From: Chryseobacterium defluvii
GTDB taxonomy: Bacteria; Bacteroidota; Bacteroidia; Flavobacteriales; Weeksellaceae
Reading direction: 5' to 3'
Assembly (NCBI RefSeq): GCF_014204415.1
Contig: NZ_JACHLE010000004.1
Coordinates: 186,001 to 250,000 of the forward strand
Length of the DNA: 64,000 nucleotides
Made by a program: the position numbers and the translations under genes. Shown here one piece after another: positions 34,565-43,679 of the stretch (the first letter of the stretch is position 1; each line of letters opens with the position of its first letter). Below the pieces are notes generated by a model. That model was given only the letters and a program-made list of their open reading frames with translations, did no database searches and was not told the DNA's origin.

Positions 34565-34644
34565 TTTATATTTTTCTAAAACTGAATTAATTACACACAA
34601 TTTTCAGACCAAAATAATCTGGTAAAAATTTTATTTAATATTTT

Positions 34645-35514
34645 TTAACGCATCTGTACTTCTCTTTTGTACAGATTATAGGGCTGCAAGCCTTCTTTCT
34701 GAACAATCATCTGCCCAAGCTGGGTACATGAATAACGGATAAATCCATTAGCGATGCTGAAATTACCTTCACTCGTCAAGAAATATAATACTCTGGTAAA
34801 AGGGTACTTCATCCCTCTTAATCCCTGCGAATCCGGATAATATTCTTTTCCTTCATTTTCAACAGGTAATATTTTAACCATTTCTCTTAATTTCTCAGAG
34901 GTTTTATCATAGGGTCTGCTAAAAGTATTCAGACCGATAACTCCAATTTTTTCAGGATATTTATCCAGCTGCTCTATAATGTTCTGATTTCCCGAAATAA
35001 TGGAAAATTTTAAATCTCTCGGTTGTTTTTTCAATTTCTCGGCTACAAAATTCAGATTACTGGAATTGGTTCCGTCAAAAATGAAGTTTTTCTCTTCAGA
35101 ATTCAGGCCATTTTTAATATCTTGCATGGTAATCTTTGTTTTTGGGGAGTTTTTAGGAACTACAAAAACAACAGCATCTGCGGCAAATCTCGCAGGCAGA
35201 TATTTAAGATCCACTTTTTCCTCATAGGCTTTGATTTCCTGTGGAGACAGAGTTCTTGACATGACAATAAGCTTAGCTTTATTATTTAATAAATCTAAAA
35301 ATCCCAGGTCTTCTTTCTTCGTCTCTACTTTAAAATGAGTTTCGGGATAGCTGATCATATACCCTTCTGTTAACGCTTCCGTAATGCTTTTAAAGGATTC
35401 ATCGGTAAGGATCGTAAGATTTCCTTTATGATACGTAGGAATATTTTCGTCTTTCTTCTTATTGCAGCTTAAGATCATAAGCATTAAAGACAGCAACAGC
35501 AGCTTATTCTTCAT
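34645..35514 (-). CDS. PstS-like phosphate-binding lipoprotein
   Basis: The product has 289 residues from the ATG at 35514; the longer frame (to 35565) overlaps the preceding gene. It is a lipoprotein (LSLMLMILSCNKKK, Cys about 17). The remainder is a PBP-like substrate-binding fold of the PstS class: LTILTDESFKSITEALTEGY, then AKLIVMSRTLSPQEIKAYEE, ADAVVFVVPKNSPKTKITMQDI and FDGTNSSN. It has no Pst permease neighbours, so it may bind something else or serve the TonB complex. It overlaps the small membrane protein gene by 11 bases, showing co-transcription. Confidence 0.85.
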   Translation of the reverse strand: MKNKLLLLSLMLMILSCNKKKDENIPTYHKGNLTILTDESFKSITEALTEGYMISYPETHFKVETKKEDLGFLDLLNNKAKLIVMSRTLSPQEIKAYEEKVDLKYLPARFAADAVVFVVPKNSPKTKITMQDIKNGLNSEEKNFIFDGTNSSNLNFVAEKLKKQPRDLKFSIISGNQNIIEQLDKYPEKIGVIGLNTFSRPYDKTSEKLREMVKILPVENEGKEYYPDSQGLRGMKYPFTRVLYFLTSEGNFSIANGFIRYSCTQLGQMIVQKEGLQPYNLYKREVQMR

Positions 35515-35701
35515 TTCTTGTGTTTTTAAATCTGGATATGGCTCTGAAGATCCTGAAAATACCATAAAGGATCATTACAATTCCCAAAGGATAAGCAACT
35601 GCAGGTTCCAGAATAATAAAGAAGAATTTATAGGTAATAATTACAATACCTAAAACGATATAAAAAAACCCGGTGACCAGGGATAACCAATTGAACATCA
35701 T
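35504..35701 (-). CDS. Small membrane protein
   Basis: The product has 65 residues (a second Met directly follows the first). Two hydrophobic helices are clear: FNWLSLVTGFFYIVLGIVII and AVAYPLGIVMILYGIFRIF, with a basic end (RFKNTRNEE). It lies between TonB and the PstS-like gene and overlaps the latter by 11 bases, so it is a real translated gene of the operon. Function unknown. Confidence 0.75.
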   Translation of the reverse strand: MMFNWLSLVTGFFYIVLGIVIITYKFFFIILEPAVAYPLGIVMILYGIFRIFRAISRFKNTRNEE

Positions 35702-35721
35702 ATAACAAAAATACCAAAAAA

Positions 35722-35750
35722 AATAAAAAGAGAAGCGATTGCTTCTCTTT
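35722..35750 (-). terminator. Hairpin after tonB
   Basis: AAAGAGAAGC (35727-35736) / GCTTCTCTTT (35741-35750), GATT loop, T-rich on the minus strand. It may lower expression of the downstream operon genes. Confidence 0.7.
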
Positions 35751-35782
35751 ATTTCATTATTATTTATAATTTAAAGATAATA

Positions 35783-36622
35783 TCATCCTTCAAAATTCAT
35801 AGAAACAGGAAATCTAAAACGTAAACGAACAGATTGACCGTTAATTTTAGCCGGAGTCCATTTGTTTTTGATAGATTTGATAGTCCTGACAGCTTCTGCA
35901 TTAAAGTCAGAATTAGAGCCACTTGCTTTAACGTCTGTAATAGATCCGTCTCTCTCAACTACGAAAATAATTTCAGCTTTTACAGTACCTTCATCACCGT
36001 TCATTGCAGATCCATCAAAATTATTTTGAAATTTATTTCTAAACGCATTAATTCCGCCCGGAAATTCTGCATTTTGCTCAACTTCTGTATATATCTGTGT
36101 ATCACTCACCTGCGGTTTAACTTCAGCCGTTACAGCTTTTCCAGTGGAAGGCGGCGGCGGCGGCGGCGTATAGGCCGGTGCCTTTATCCCTTCCTGATTC
36201 TGCAAACCTGTTGTCGTTTCCAACTGTCTTGAAATCGGTGGTGGCGGAGTTTCTATTTTCGGAGCTTTTACAGGCTCAGGAACTACGTTTTGAATTACCT
36301 CAATTTTCTCCTCTTCTTTTGGTGGTGGAGGTGGTGGAGGTGGTGCTTCTTCCGGCTGCTCAATGATCTTATCTTCCTGCAATACATCTACAAGGTTGGC
36401 TTCAACCTTAGTTTCTTCGTCTGCATTCATCTGCTTAATTTTCATAACGATGAATGGTGTAGCTACTGCAAGAACGAAGAAAGCAGTTCCGATAAGAAAA
36501 GATCTGGTAAGCAATCTTGGATAGCTGCTTCTCAAATCATAGGCTCCATACTCTTTATTTCTATGCTCAAATACAATTTCGTCTAAAGTAAGATTACTAT
36601 TGTATGTATTTTCATTTGCCAT
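35783..36622 (-). CDS. TonB-family energy transducer
   Basis: The product has 279 residues. A cytoplasmic start (TLDEIVFEHRNKEYGAYDLR) typical of Bacteroidota TonB precedes one membrane helix (about 33-58), then a long Pro-rich periplasmic spacer (about 80-165, with runs of PPPP) and the C-terminal TonB domain (about 185-279, FPGGINAFRNKFQNNFDG, KAEIIFVVERDGSITDVKAS, RFRFPVSMNFEG). TonB passes proton-motive energy from ExbB-ExbD to outer-membrane transporters. It follows ExbB, ExbD, ExbD in one operon. A hairpin follows it. Confidence 0.95.
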   Translation of the reverse strand: MANENTYNSNLTLDEIVFEHRNKEYGAYDLRSSYPRLLTRSFLIGTAFFVLAVATPFIVMKIKQMNADEETKVEANLVDVLQEDKIIEQPEEAPPPPPPPPKEEEKIEVIQNVVPEPVKAPKIETPPPPISRQLETTTGLQNQEGIKAPAYTPPPPPPSTGKAVTAEVKPQVSDTQIYTEVEQNAEFPGGINAFRNKFQNNFDGSAMNGDEGTVKAEIIFVVERDGSITDVKASGSNSDFNAEAVRTIKSIKNKWTPAKINGQSVRLRFRFPVSMNFEG

Positions 36623-36645
36623 ATTTTCTATAATTTATGGTTAAA

Positions 36646-37203
36646 CTACTTTGCAGCCGGAGCAGGTCCAACTCTCTTCTCGTAAATGGCTTTTTCCCAA
36701 GGCTTTACATCAGTAACCCCGTACTGCTCGCTTTTGGTAATGGCCATTTCATCAAGAATATCCACAAAGTTTTTATATACGGCATCATCAGTAGGCTTGA
36801 TAATCACGGTGAATTTGGATTTATCAGCAGCTCTGTTTTTTGCCTGCTCAATTATTTTTCTAATTCCTTCTCTGTCAAAAGAAGTTTCATTAAGATTAGC
36901 ATCTGTAAGGGATGTATTATCCTGCTGATGCCAGAAAATTTTATTATCTCTCCCTAATAATAAAGAGATTGAATTAGAAAGCTTAATTTCTGTTGGAGGT
37001 GGCTTCGGCTGATCTTCTTTCGGTTTAGCCGGAAGCCCCAGATCCATAACGTTGGGTTTACTAAATGTAGTTGTGAACATAAAGAAGGTAATCAAAAGAA
37101 ACCCTAAGTCCACCATCGGAGTCATATCTACGCGGGTATTCTGCTTTTTCGAGCGGACCTTGCCGCCTTTCCCGCCATCCTCTTTTACTTGTACTTCTGC
37201 CAT
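36646..37203 (-). CDS. ExbD/TolR-family protein (second of operon)
   Basis: The product has 185 residues. The N-terminal cytoplasmic tail (Lys/Gly-rich) precedes one membrane helix with the essential Asp in VDMTPMVDLGFLLITFFMFT (Asp of MVDL), then a periplasmic domain (KFTVIIKPTDDAVYKNFVDI). With ExbB it forms the proton-driven motor that powers TonB. It is a close paralogue of the gene at 54627-55139. It lies 9 bases after the first ExbD gene and 23 bases before tonB. Confidence 0.95.
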   Translation of the reverse strand: MAEVQVKEDGGKGGKVRSKKQNTRVDMTPMVDLGFLLITFFMFTTTFSKPNVMDLGLPAKPKEDQPKPPPTEIKLSNSISLLLGRDNKIFWHQQDNTSLTDANLNETSFDREGIRKIIEQAKNRAADKSKFTVIIKPTDDAVYKNFVDILDEMAITKSEQYGVTDVKPWEKAIYEKRVGPAPAAK

Positions 37204-37212
37204 TTCTAATAA

Positions 37213-37815
37213 TTATTCAGTTTTACCTTCTTGTGATGTGATCAACCAAAATTTAAGAAAATCAATATCTCTTAAACCTTCAAATAAACTTTTAACTTTT
37301 GGATATTCAGTTTGAACGTCACCTTTAATGGCTAGTTTATATTCAGGGTTTATTGCTAAACTCTTTTGAACCCAATCTACCAATTGTTTATTTGTACTGT
37401 CCATAGGAACTCCTGCTCCTTTATACGTTTTCTGCTCATCTTCAGGTAAATCCAAGTAGCTCTTTAGTTGAGTAATCGGAACACCAACTGCCTGAACTTT
37501 TGTAAATTTAGCTTTTTCTTCGTTCGTAAACTTTATCCCATACTGGTTACCCATACTTTCCAACAACTGCATTCTTTCAGTTCCGTTTTCTACAGGCTGG
37601 AAGTAGAATTTACCTCCGGGAGTTACATTGATCGTCATTAAGCTAGCGTCCGGCAATATTTTTTCGGATATTGAAGATGGCGGTTTTATTTGCTCCACAT
37701 CAGGTTTTTTAAACTGAGTGGTCAAGATAAAGAACGTGAGTAGTAGGAAAGCAACGTCACACATTGCCGTCATATCCGTAACTACCCCATGTCTTTTTGG
37801 TTTGACTCTCGCCAT
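37213..37815 (-). CDS. ExbD/TolR-family protein (first of operon)
   Basis: The product has 200 residues. It has the ExbD shape: GVVTDMTAMCDVAFLLLTFF (membrane helix with the essential Asp in MCDVAFL), then a periplasmic domain (KLAIKGDVQTEYPKVKSLFE, DIDFLKFWLITSQ). It differs clearly from the next ExbD, so the operon encodes two ExbD types. It lies 69 bases after exbB. Confidence 0.95.
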   Translation of the reverse strand: MARVKPKRHGVVTDMTAMCDVAFLLLTFFILTTQFKKPDVEQIKPPSSISEKILPDASLMTINVTPGGKFYFQPVENGTERMQLLESMGNQYGIKFTNEEKAKFTKVQAVGVPITQLKSYLDLPEDEQKTYKGAGVPMDSTNKQLVDWVQKSLAINPEYKLAIKGDVQTEYPKVKSLFEGLRDIDFLKFWLITSQEGKTE

Positions 37816-37883
37816 ATTATTTGTAAAATTTTAAATTAAACTTCTTTGTTTGTTATGCAAATTTCCTGCTAGAAATTTATTTC

Positions 37884-38747
37884 TTAGTGAAATTCTGCAA
37901 AAGACTGCTGGATGCTCATTGCGATCTCATCGATCTTATAAGTTAATCCGTCAATTTTAGAAGTAAAGAAGTTGTAAAGGATGATAGCGATTGCTGAAGT
38001 ACCGATACCTAATGCCGTGTTGATCAAGGCTTCAGAGATACCGATTGAAAGTGCTGCAGCATCCGGAGTACCACCACCAGAACCTAATGCGAAGAATGCC
38101 TTGATCATCCCGATTACCGTTCCTAATAGTGCAACTAATGTAGCAACAGTACCTAAAGTAGAAAGGATCATCATGTTCTTTTCCAACATTGGCATTTCAA
38201 GAGTTGTAGCTTCTTCTATAGCCTTGTTAAGAGCTACCATTTTTTGTTCTTTATTTAAAGTAGTATCGTTCGCTAAAGCTTTATAAGTTGTAAGGCCTTC
38301 TTTTACTACGTTACCTACAGAACCCTGTTGTCTGTCACACTCTTCAAGAGCTTCATCCACTTTGTTCTGGTTGAGAAGGCTTCTGATTTTTAATACAAAG
38401 TTATCAAGGTTTCCAGCTCCTGAAGCTTTTCTAAGAACGAAGAAACGCTCGAAAGAGAAAACGATTACCGTAATCATAAACGTAATCAAAATAGGTACGA
38501 TAGGACCTCCCATGTAAATAATTCCCATGAAAGACTCAGGATGTAATTCTTTATCAGGAACTCCTGAAAAATAAACTGATCCCCCCGTTAATCTCGGATC
38601 TGCTTTAAAGTTCCCCGGATTACCTAGTACGAATAAATAGATACAAACACCTATTACCAATAAGATAGGGATAATCAATCCCGGGTTTAATCCTCCTTGC
38701 TTTCTAGCAACTACTTGCTCATCATTTTTTGAAACATTCATTTCCAT
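37884..38747 (-). CDS. MotA/TolQ/ExbB proton channel
   Basis: The product has 287 residues. Three membrane helices are visible: about 22-42 (GLIIPILLVIGVCIYLFVL), about 85-105 (IVPILITFMITVIVFSFE) and the pore pair near 195-255 (MILSTLGTVATLVALLGTVI, then ALINTALGIGTSAIAIILYN). The conserved LGTVxGMIKAF and TALGIGTSAIA motifs of the TolQ/ExbB family are present. It supplies the motor for the ExbD and TonB genes that follow. It is the first gene of the operon. Confidence 0.95.
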   Translation of the reverse strand: MEMNVSKNDEQVVARKQGGLNPGLIIPILLVIGVCIYLFVLGNPGNFKADPRLTGGSVYFSGVPDKELHPESFMGIIYMGGPIVPILITFMITVIVFSFERFFVLRKASGAGNLDNFVLKIRSLLNQNKVDEALEECDRQQGSVGNVVKEGLTTYKALANDTTLNKEQKMVALNKAIEEATTLEMPMLEKNMMILSTLGTVATLVALLGTVIGMIKAFFALGSGGGTPDAAALSIGISEALINTALGIGTSAIAIILYNFFTSKIDGLTYKIDEIAMSIQQSFAEFH

Positions 38748-38800
38748 ATTTAACTAAATTATATTGTTTTAAAAATTTTTTACGAGGTGTAAATTAAAGG

Positions 38801-38808
38801 CAAAATTA
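38801..38808 (-). promoter_or_regulatory. Candidate -7 element of the ExbB operon
   Basis: On the minus strand TAATTTTG matches TAnnTTTG, 53 bases before the exbB ATG. No -33 TTTG at proper distance is seen. Confidence 0.35.
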
Positions 38809-38990
38809 ATTAAAATGCAAGAGTATGAAATAAACATTTTAGTTTTTTTTGACAAAGAAACTTTAATACAATTCCGATATCTCAATTATTTTCTCAATTT
38901 TTGGCAATATTTTGTAATTTTTAAAAATACGTTAAAAATTTAAAAAATTTCAGCCCTCATTTTTTTTAATTTACCAATGTTAATTTTTTT

Positions 38991-41843
38991 TTAAATTACT
39001 ATATTCACAATTCTGTTAGGCACTACAATGATTTTTTTCGGGGTCTTTCCTTCCAAAATCTGCTGCATTTTTTCATCACCAATCACCAAATCTTCCACTT
39101 CTTTGGGAGATAATCTGGCAGACAGTGCTATCTTGAACTTCATTCTTCCGTTAACACTTACCGGATATTCAAATTCATCTTCTACCAGATAGGCTTCATT
39201 CAGTTCCGGGAACTTCTCAAATTCTATGGAAGTGTCATGCCCCAGCAGGCTCCACAGTTCTTCACAGATATGGGGCGCATACGGAGAGATGATAACGGCC
39301 AAAGGCTCTAAAATATTGCGTTTGTTGCATTTTATTTTTTGCAGCTCGTTAACAGCGGTCATGAAAGAGGATACAGAGGTATTGAAAGAGAAGTTCTCTA
39401 TATCGTAAACCACTTTCTTTATTAAGGTATGCAGTACTTTATATTCCGCTTTTGACGGTTCTTCATCCGACACTTCGAAAGTATCTCCGTTGTAATATAA
39501 GTTCCAGAATTTTTTTAGAAAACCATATACCCCGCTTAGTCCCTGTGTATTCCACGGCTTGGACTGTTCCAATGGACCAAGGAACATTTCATACAATCTC
39601 AAACCGTCTGCTCCGTATTCGTCGCAGATATCATCAGGATTTACCACGTTGTATTTGGACTTGGACATTTTCTCTACTTCCCTGTCTGTGATATATTTTC
39701 CGTCTTCCAGAATAAATTCCGCATCGGCAAAATCCGGTCTCCACTGTCTAAATGCTTCAGTATTCAATTCATCAGAGGTTCCTTTTAATAAAGACACATC
39801 TACGTGAATCTTCTGGGTTTGATATTCATTCGCTAAATTTTTAGAAACATACTGATTAGTTCCTTCTATCCTATAAACAAACGCACTCATTCCAAGGATC
39901 ATGCCCTGGTTGATCAATTTCTGGAAAGGTTCATCCTGATCAATATATCCTCTGTCTTTTAAGAACATATTCCAGAAGCGTGAATATAACAAATGTCCGG
40001 TTGCGTGTTCACTTCCTCCTATATATAAATCTACCTGTCCCCAATACTCTGAAAGATCCTTTGCACAGAATTCCCCGTCATTTTTAGGATCCATATATCT
40101 AAGGAAGTACCATGAACTTCCAGCCCAACCCGGCATTGTAGATAGTTCTAATGGGAATACGGTTTTATCATCAATCAAGTCCGTTGCGACTACTTTCTGG
40201 TTTGCCTCATCCCAGGCAAAAGCTTTTGCATTTCCTAGCGGCGGATCTCCGTCTTCTGTCGGTAAATATTTTTCAACTTCCGGAAGCTCTAAAGGTAAAG
40301 CAGATACCGGTAAAGTATAAGGCATCCCTTCCTTATAATATACAGGAACGGGCTCTCCCCAGTAACGCTGTCTCGAGAAGATAGCATCTCTCTGCTTATA
40401 GTTTATGGTGCCGAAGCCAATATTTCTTTTTACCACCTCATCAATTATTCTTGTTTTGGCTTCTTCATAGTTCAATCCGTCCAAGAAGTCTGAATTGATA
40501 CAAACGCTGGTTTTGGAATCAAAGGATTTTTCCTGGATATCTTCATCGGTTTCCACTACCTTTTTTATTTCCAGCCCGAACTTTTTTGCAAATCTGTGAT
40601 CCCGCTCGTCATGAGCCGGAACTGCCATTACCGCACCTGTTCCGTACCCCATCAATACATAGTCTGAAATATAGATCGGCATTTTTTCGTTACTGAACGG
40701 ATTGATGGCATAACTTCCCGTAAAGGCTCCGGAAACTGTTTTCACATCTGCCAGACGGTCTCTCTCTGTCTTTTTGGATGTTTCTTCTATATAATGATCC
40801 ACTTCTACTTTTTGAGCATCTGTAGTAATGGTTTCCACTAAAGGATTTTCGGGAGCCAACACCATAAAGGTTGCTCCAAAGATGGTATCAGGCCTTGTTG
40901 TGAAGACTTCAATATAGTTGCCGGTTGATTGTTGAGAGTTGTCAGTTTCTTCTTTCAACTCTAAACCATCAACTATAAACTTAACCTGAGCGCCCTGTGA
41001 CTTTCCGATCCAGTATTCCTGTGAGTCCTTCAAAGGCTGTGGCCAGTCTAAAGTTTTAAGCCCCTGCAATAATCTTTCGGAGTAAGCAGAAATCCTCATG
41101 CTCCACTGCATCATTTTCTTTTGATACACAGGATATCCTCCTCTTTCGGATTTTCCGTCTTTCACTTCATCATTGGCCAGTACTGTTCCCAAAGCAGGGC
41201 ACCAGTTTACGGTAGTTTCTGCCCTGTAAGACAAACGGTAATTCAACAGGATGTCTTCTTTATCTATTTCAGAAGCATTTCTCCATTCTTCTGCCGTGAA
41301 ATTCAATTCTTCATTCTGATTGGCATTTAAACCTTCTGTCCCTTTTTCTTCAAAATGCCGAATTAAAGTATCAATAGATTCTGCCTTATCGGTATTTTTA
41401 TTATACCACGAATGGAACAGCTGAATAAAAATCCACTGTGTCCATTTATAATAAGAAGCGTCTGAAGTTCTTACCTCCCTGCTCCAGTCGAAGGAGAAAC
41501 CGATCTTTCTTAACTGTTCTTCGTATCTGGTAATATTCTGTTCTGTAGTAACTGCAGGATGCTGCCCAGTCTGAATGGCGTACTGCTCGGCAGGAAGACC
41601 AAAACTATCGTATCCTATCGGGTGAAGAACATTGAACCCCTGATGCCTTTTATATCTTGCATAAATATCGGAGGCTATATATCCCAGAGGATGCCCTACA
41701 TGAAGCCCCGCTCCGGATGGATACGGAAACATATCGAGAACATAAAATTTAGGTTTGTCTGTTGTATCGGAAGTTTTATAGGTTTGATTTTCTTCCCAGT
41801 ATTTCTGCCACTTTTTTTCTATCTGCTGATGATCGTAAAACAC
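38991..41843 (-). CDS. leuS: Leucine--tRNA ligase
   Basis: Class I aminoacyl-tRNA synthetase, 950 residues, long as in other Bacteroidota. The start codon is GTG at 41843. Catalytic signature 1 is HVGHPLGY (about 48-55); signature 2 is KMSKSKYN (about 722-729). The CP1 editing domain lies between, with the editing Asp region GYGTGAVMAVPAHDERDHRF. After the catalytic core come the anticodon-binding helices (HTLIKKVVYDIENFSFNTS) and a C-terminal domain. A short segment near residues 300-312 (EETDNSQQSTGN) looks like an extra insertion and is encoded by CAAC-rich DNA. The leader carries TCTAACA-type repeats. Confidence 0.97.
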   Translation of the reverse strand: MFYDHQQIEKKWQKYWEENQTYKTSDTTDKPKFYVLDMFPYPSGAGLHVGHPLGYIASDIYARYKRHQGFNVLHPIGYDSFGLPAEQYAIQTGQHPAVTTEQNITRYEEQLRKIGFSFDWSREVRTSDASYYKWTQWIFIQLFHSWYNKNTDKAESIDTLIRHFEEKGTEGLNANQNEELNFTAEEWRNASEIDKEDILLNYRLSYRAETTVNWCPALGTVLANDEVKDGKSERGGYPVYQKKMMQWSMRISAYSERLLQGLKTLDWPQPLKDSQEYWIGKSQGAQVKFIVDGLELKEETDNSQQSTGNYIEVFTTRPDTIFGATFMVLAPENPLVETITTDAQKVEVDHYIEETSKKTERDRLADVKTVSGAFTGSYAINPFSNEKMPIYISDYVLMGYGTGAVMAVPAHDERDHRFAKKFGLEIKKVVETDEDIQEKSFDSKTSVCINSDFLDGLNYEEAKTRIIDEVVKRNIGFGTINYKQRDAIFSRQRYWGEPVPVYYKEGMPYTLPVSALPLELPEVEKYLPTEDGDPPLGNAKAFAWDEANQKVVATDLIDDKTVFPLELSTMPGWAGSSWYFLRYMDPKNDGEFCAKDLSEYWGQVDLYIGGSEHATGHLLYSRFWNMFLKDRGYIDQDEPFQKLINQGMILGMSAFVYRIEGTNQYVSKNLANEYQTQKIHVDVSLLKGTSDELNTEAFRQWRPDFADAEFILEDGKYITDREVEKMSKSKYNVVNPDDICDEYGADGLRLYEMFLGPLEQSKPWNTQGLSGVYGFLKKFWNLYYNGDTFEVSDEEPSKAEYKVLHTLIKKVVYDIENFSFNTSVSSFMTAVNELQKIKCNKRNILEPLAVIISPYAPHICEELWSLLGHDTSIEFEKFPELNEAYLVEDEFEYPVSVNGRMKFKIALSARLSPKEVEDLVIGDEKMQQILEGKTPKKIIVVPNRIVNIVI

Positions 41844-41850
41844 TTTATTA

Positions 41851-41884
41851 TAGATATTAGATGTTAGATGTTAGATGTTAGACA
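41851..41884 (-). repeat. TCTAACA-type repeats in the leuS leader
   Basis: On the coding strand GTCTAACATCTAACATCTAA continues as CATCTAATATCTA: three to four tandem TCTAACA units, 7 bases before the GTG start. Compare the aspS leader at 726-764. Confidence 0.75.
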
Positions 41885-41975
41885 TATTTCAGCCTTAAAA
41901 TCAGGATTCACAAAAATAATGATTTTAAAAGAAATTAAAATTTAATTTTTAATTAATTAGCATGAGCATAACAAT

Positions 41976-42000
41976 AAAAAAATCCCATCCGGAGATGAGA
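41976..42000 (-). terminator. Terminator of the lipocalin-like gene
   Basis: TCCCATC (41983-41989) / GATGAGA (41994-42000, one mismatch), followed by T7 on the minus strand. Confidence 0.65.
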
Positions 42001-42027
42001 TCTTTATTCTGTTATATTCTTAACTTA

Positions 42028-42495
42028 TTACTGAATTCTCTTGAATGTATAAGTTACGGAATGATATTCGATAGGATCTGTCTTATCTTCGATGGTAAGG
42101 TTCAAAGTGTTATCATTGAGCGTCGTTACTTTTCCGTTATCCGGAGCCACGATACCCTGATACTTTATCTGTACAGCTTTAGTGCTCTTATCATAGGTAT
42201 AGGTAAGATTACGCTCAAAAGTCGTATCACATTGATTAGGAATAGCACTATCCCCCTTGTCGGTCCTTTTCCCTATTCCGCCGTCCACGAATACCCATCT
42301 GGATTCTTTCTGACAATTCGTATAGGTGATTTCATCTGAAACCCCATTTCCTCCAACCGGAATAGTAGTTACAACCTCTTTTATCGGCTGCCATGTTCCC
42401 ACAAGCGGATACTCTATTGTATTATCGTCATCATCATTACATCCGGTAGCTACAAATAAGGATAAACCTGCAAACAGTAATGCTAATTTCTTCAT
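42028..42495 (-). CDS. Lipocalin-like lipoprotein
   Basis: The product has 155 residues. A lipoprotein signal (LFAGLSLFVATGCNDDDD, Cys about 19, followed by acids) precedes YPLVGTWQPIKEVV, the opening of the lipocalin-like family, and beta strands ending YHSVTYTFKRIQ. Such proteins are common secreted Flavobacteriia lipoproteins of unknown ligand. The gene stands alone with its own terminator. Confidence 0.85.
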   Translation of the reverse strand: MKKLALLFAGLSLFVATGCNDDDDNTIEYPLVGTWQPIKEVVTTIPVGGNGVSDEITYTNCQKESRWVFVDGGIGKRTDKGDSAIPNQCDTTFERNLTYTYDKSTKAVQIKYQGIVAPDNGKVTTLNDNTLNLTIEDKTDPIEYHSVTYTFKRIQ

Positions 42496-42688
42496 ATATC
42501 AAATTTTTGAAGTGCTAAAATTATAATTTTTTTGATTTATTTAATAGTTTTTTGTGAAAAATTATTTCAAAAGTCTATATTTCTATCTATAATAAAATAT
42601 TTAATTTGCAATTTACCTTCATTTAACAAACATTCGGGAAGATATGGGTCACTATTTTATTAAAAAAACTATTTTTGCAGAAAAAAAA

Positions 42689-43666
42689 ATGCAGGATATA
42701 GCGAAAAATAATTTTGATTTCATACGGGTTCTCTTAGCTTTTATTGTTTTTGTAGGTCATCTTGGTTATTTAAGTACTTCTGACACTTTGGTTTTCTTAA
42801 AGCACAGCCCTGTTGAGATTGCTGTTTTCGCATTTTTTATTGTAAGTGGTTTTCTGATCGCGAGGAGCTATGAAAGAACCAGTACCCTGCTGAAATATGC
42901 CAAGAAAAGATTCAACAGAATTGTACCGGGATATATGCTGGTAGTTGTGCTTTGTACAGTATTGCTAAGTCTGGTAAGCACCTTGTCTTTTACGGATTAT
43001 TTCAGCAATATCCAGACGTATAAATATTTTTTCTGGAATTCAGTTTTCTTAAACTTCATGGCTCCAAATCTTCCTGAAGTATTTGGTAACGGTGCCGTGA
43101 ACGGGGCGCTCTGGACCATTAAAATTGAAATGTGCTTCTATGCCGCAGTTCCTATCATATTCCTGTTCTTCGGCAAAAATAATAAGTACCGAAACTTAAG
43201 TCTGATCATCCTTTATTTTTTATCACTGGCCTATCTTAATTATTTTGAGATGACCGACAGAGTGGTTATTTCAAGGCAGATCCCGGGAGCATTATGTTAT
43301 TTTATCGGTGGAATGCTGATCTATTTTAATTTTGACAAATTTATTCAATATAAGCAACCGCTTTTTATTGTTGCCTGCATTACGGTTTGGATCGATCTGA
43401 TCTTCCATATTAAATTATTCTCACCGATGATGCTAAGCATTATTGTACTATATATAGCTTATTCTTTTAAGTTTTTGAATAATTTCGGGAAGTACGGGGA
43501 TTTCACCTATGGCATTTATATCTTCCACTTCCCTATCATCAGAGTATTTGCCACGTTGGGGCTGTTCACCAGCTATAATCCGTATGTGATGGCGGTGATC
43601 TGTATGCTGCTTGTTATTGCCATAGGTATTGCCTCATGGCATCTGTATGAAAAAAGATTTTTATAA
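42689..43666 (+). CDS. Acyltransferase family 3 membrane protein
   Basis: The product has 325 residues from the ATG at 42689; the longer frame (42644) contains a -7 box (TATTTTTG, 42670-42677). It is a multi-pass protein with about ten helices. The acyltransferase 3 opening is FDFIRVLLAFIVFVGHLGYL (catalytic-type His of GHL), then VSGFLIARSYERT, NGALWTIKIEMCFYAAVP and FTYGIYIFHFPI. Relatives O-acetylate surface polysaccharides. It is followed 13 bases later by a glycosyltransferase, so the pair probably modifies a surface glycan. Confidence 0.9.
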   Translation: MQDIAKNNFDFIRVLLAFIVFVGHLGYLSTSDTLVFLKHSPVEIAVFAFFIVSGFLIARSYERTSTLLKYAKKRFNRIVPGYMLVVVLCTVLLSLVSTLSFTDYFSNIQTYKYFFWNSVFLNFMAPNLPEVFGNGAVNGALWTIKIEMCFYAAVPIIFLFFGKNNKYRNLSLIILYFLSLAYLNYFEMTDRVVISRQIPGALCYFIGGMLIYFNFDKFIQYKQPLFIVACITVWIDLIFHIKLFSPMMLSIIVLYIAYSFKFLNNFGKYGDFTYGIYIFHFPIIRVFATLGLFTSYNPYVMAVICMLLVIAIGIASWHLYEKRFL

Positions 43667-43679
43667 TTAAAGAACACGA

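Noticed and set aside
36120..36370. GGTGGTGGA/CCGCCG-type repeats as a possible regulatory array
   Set aside because: They are the codons of the Pro-rich spacer of TonB.
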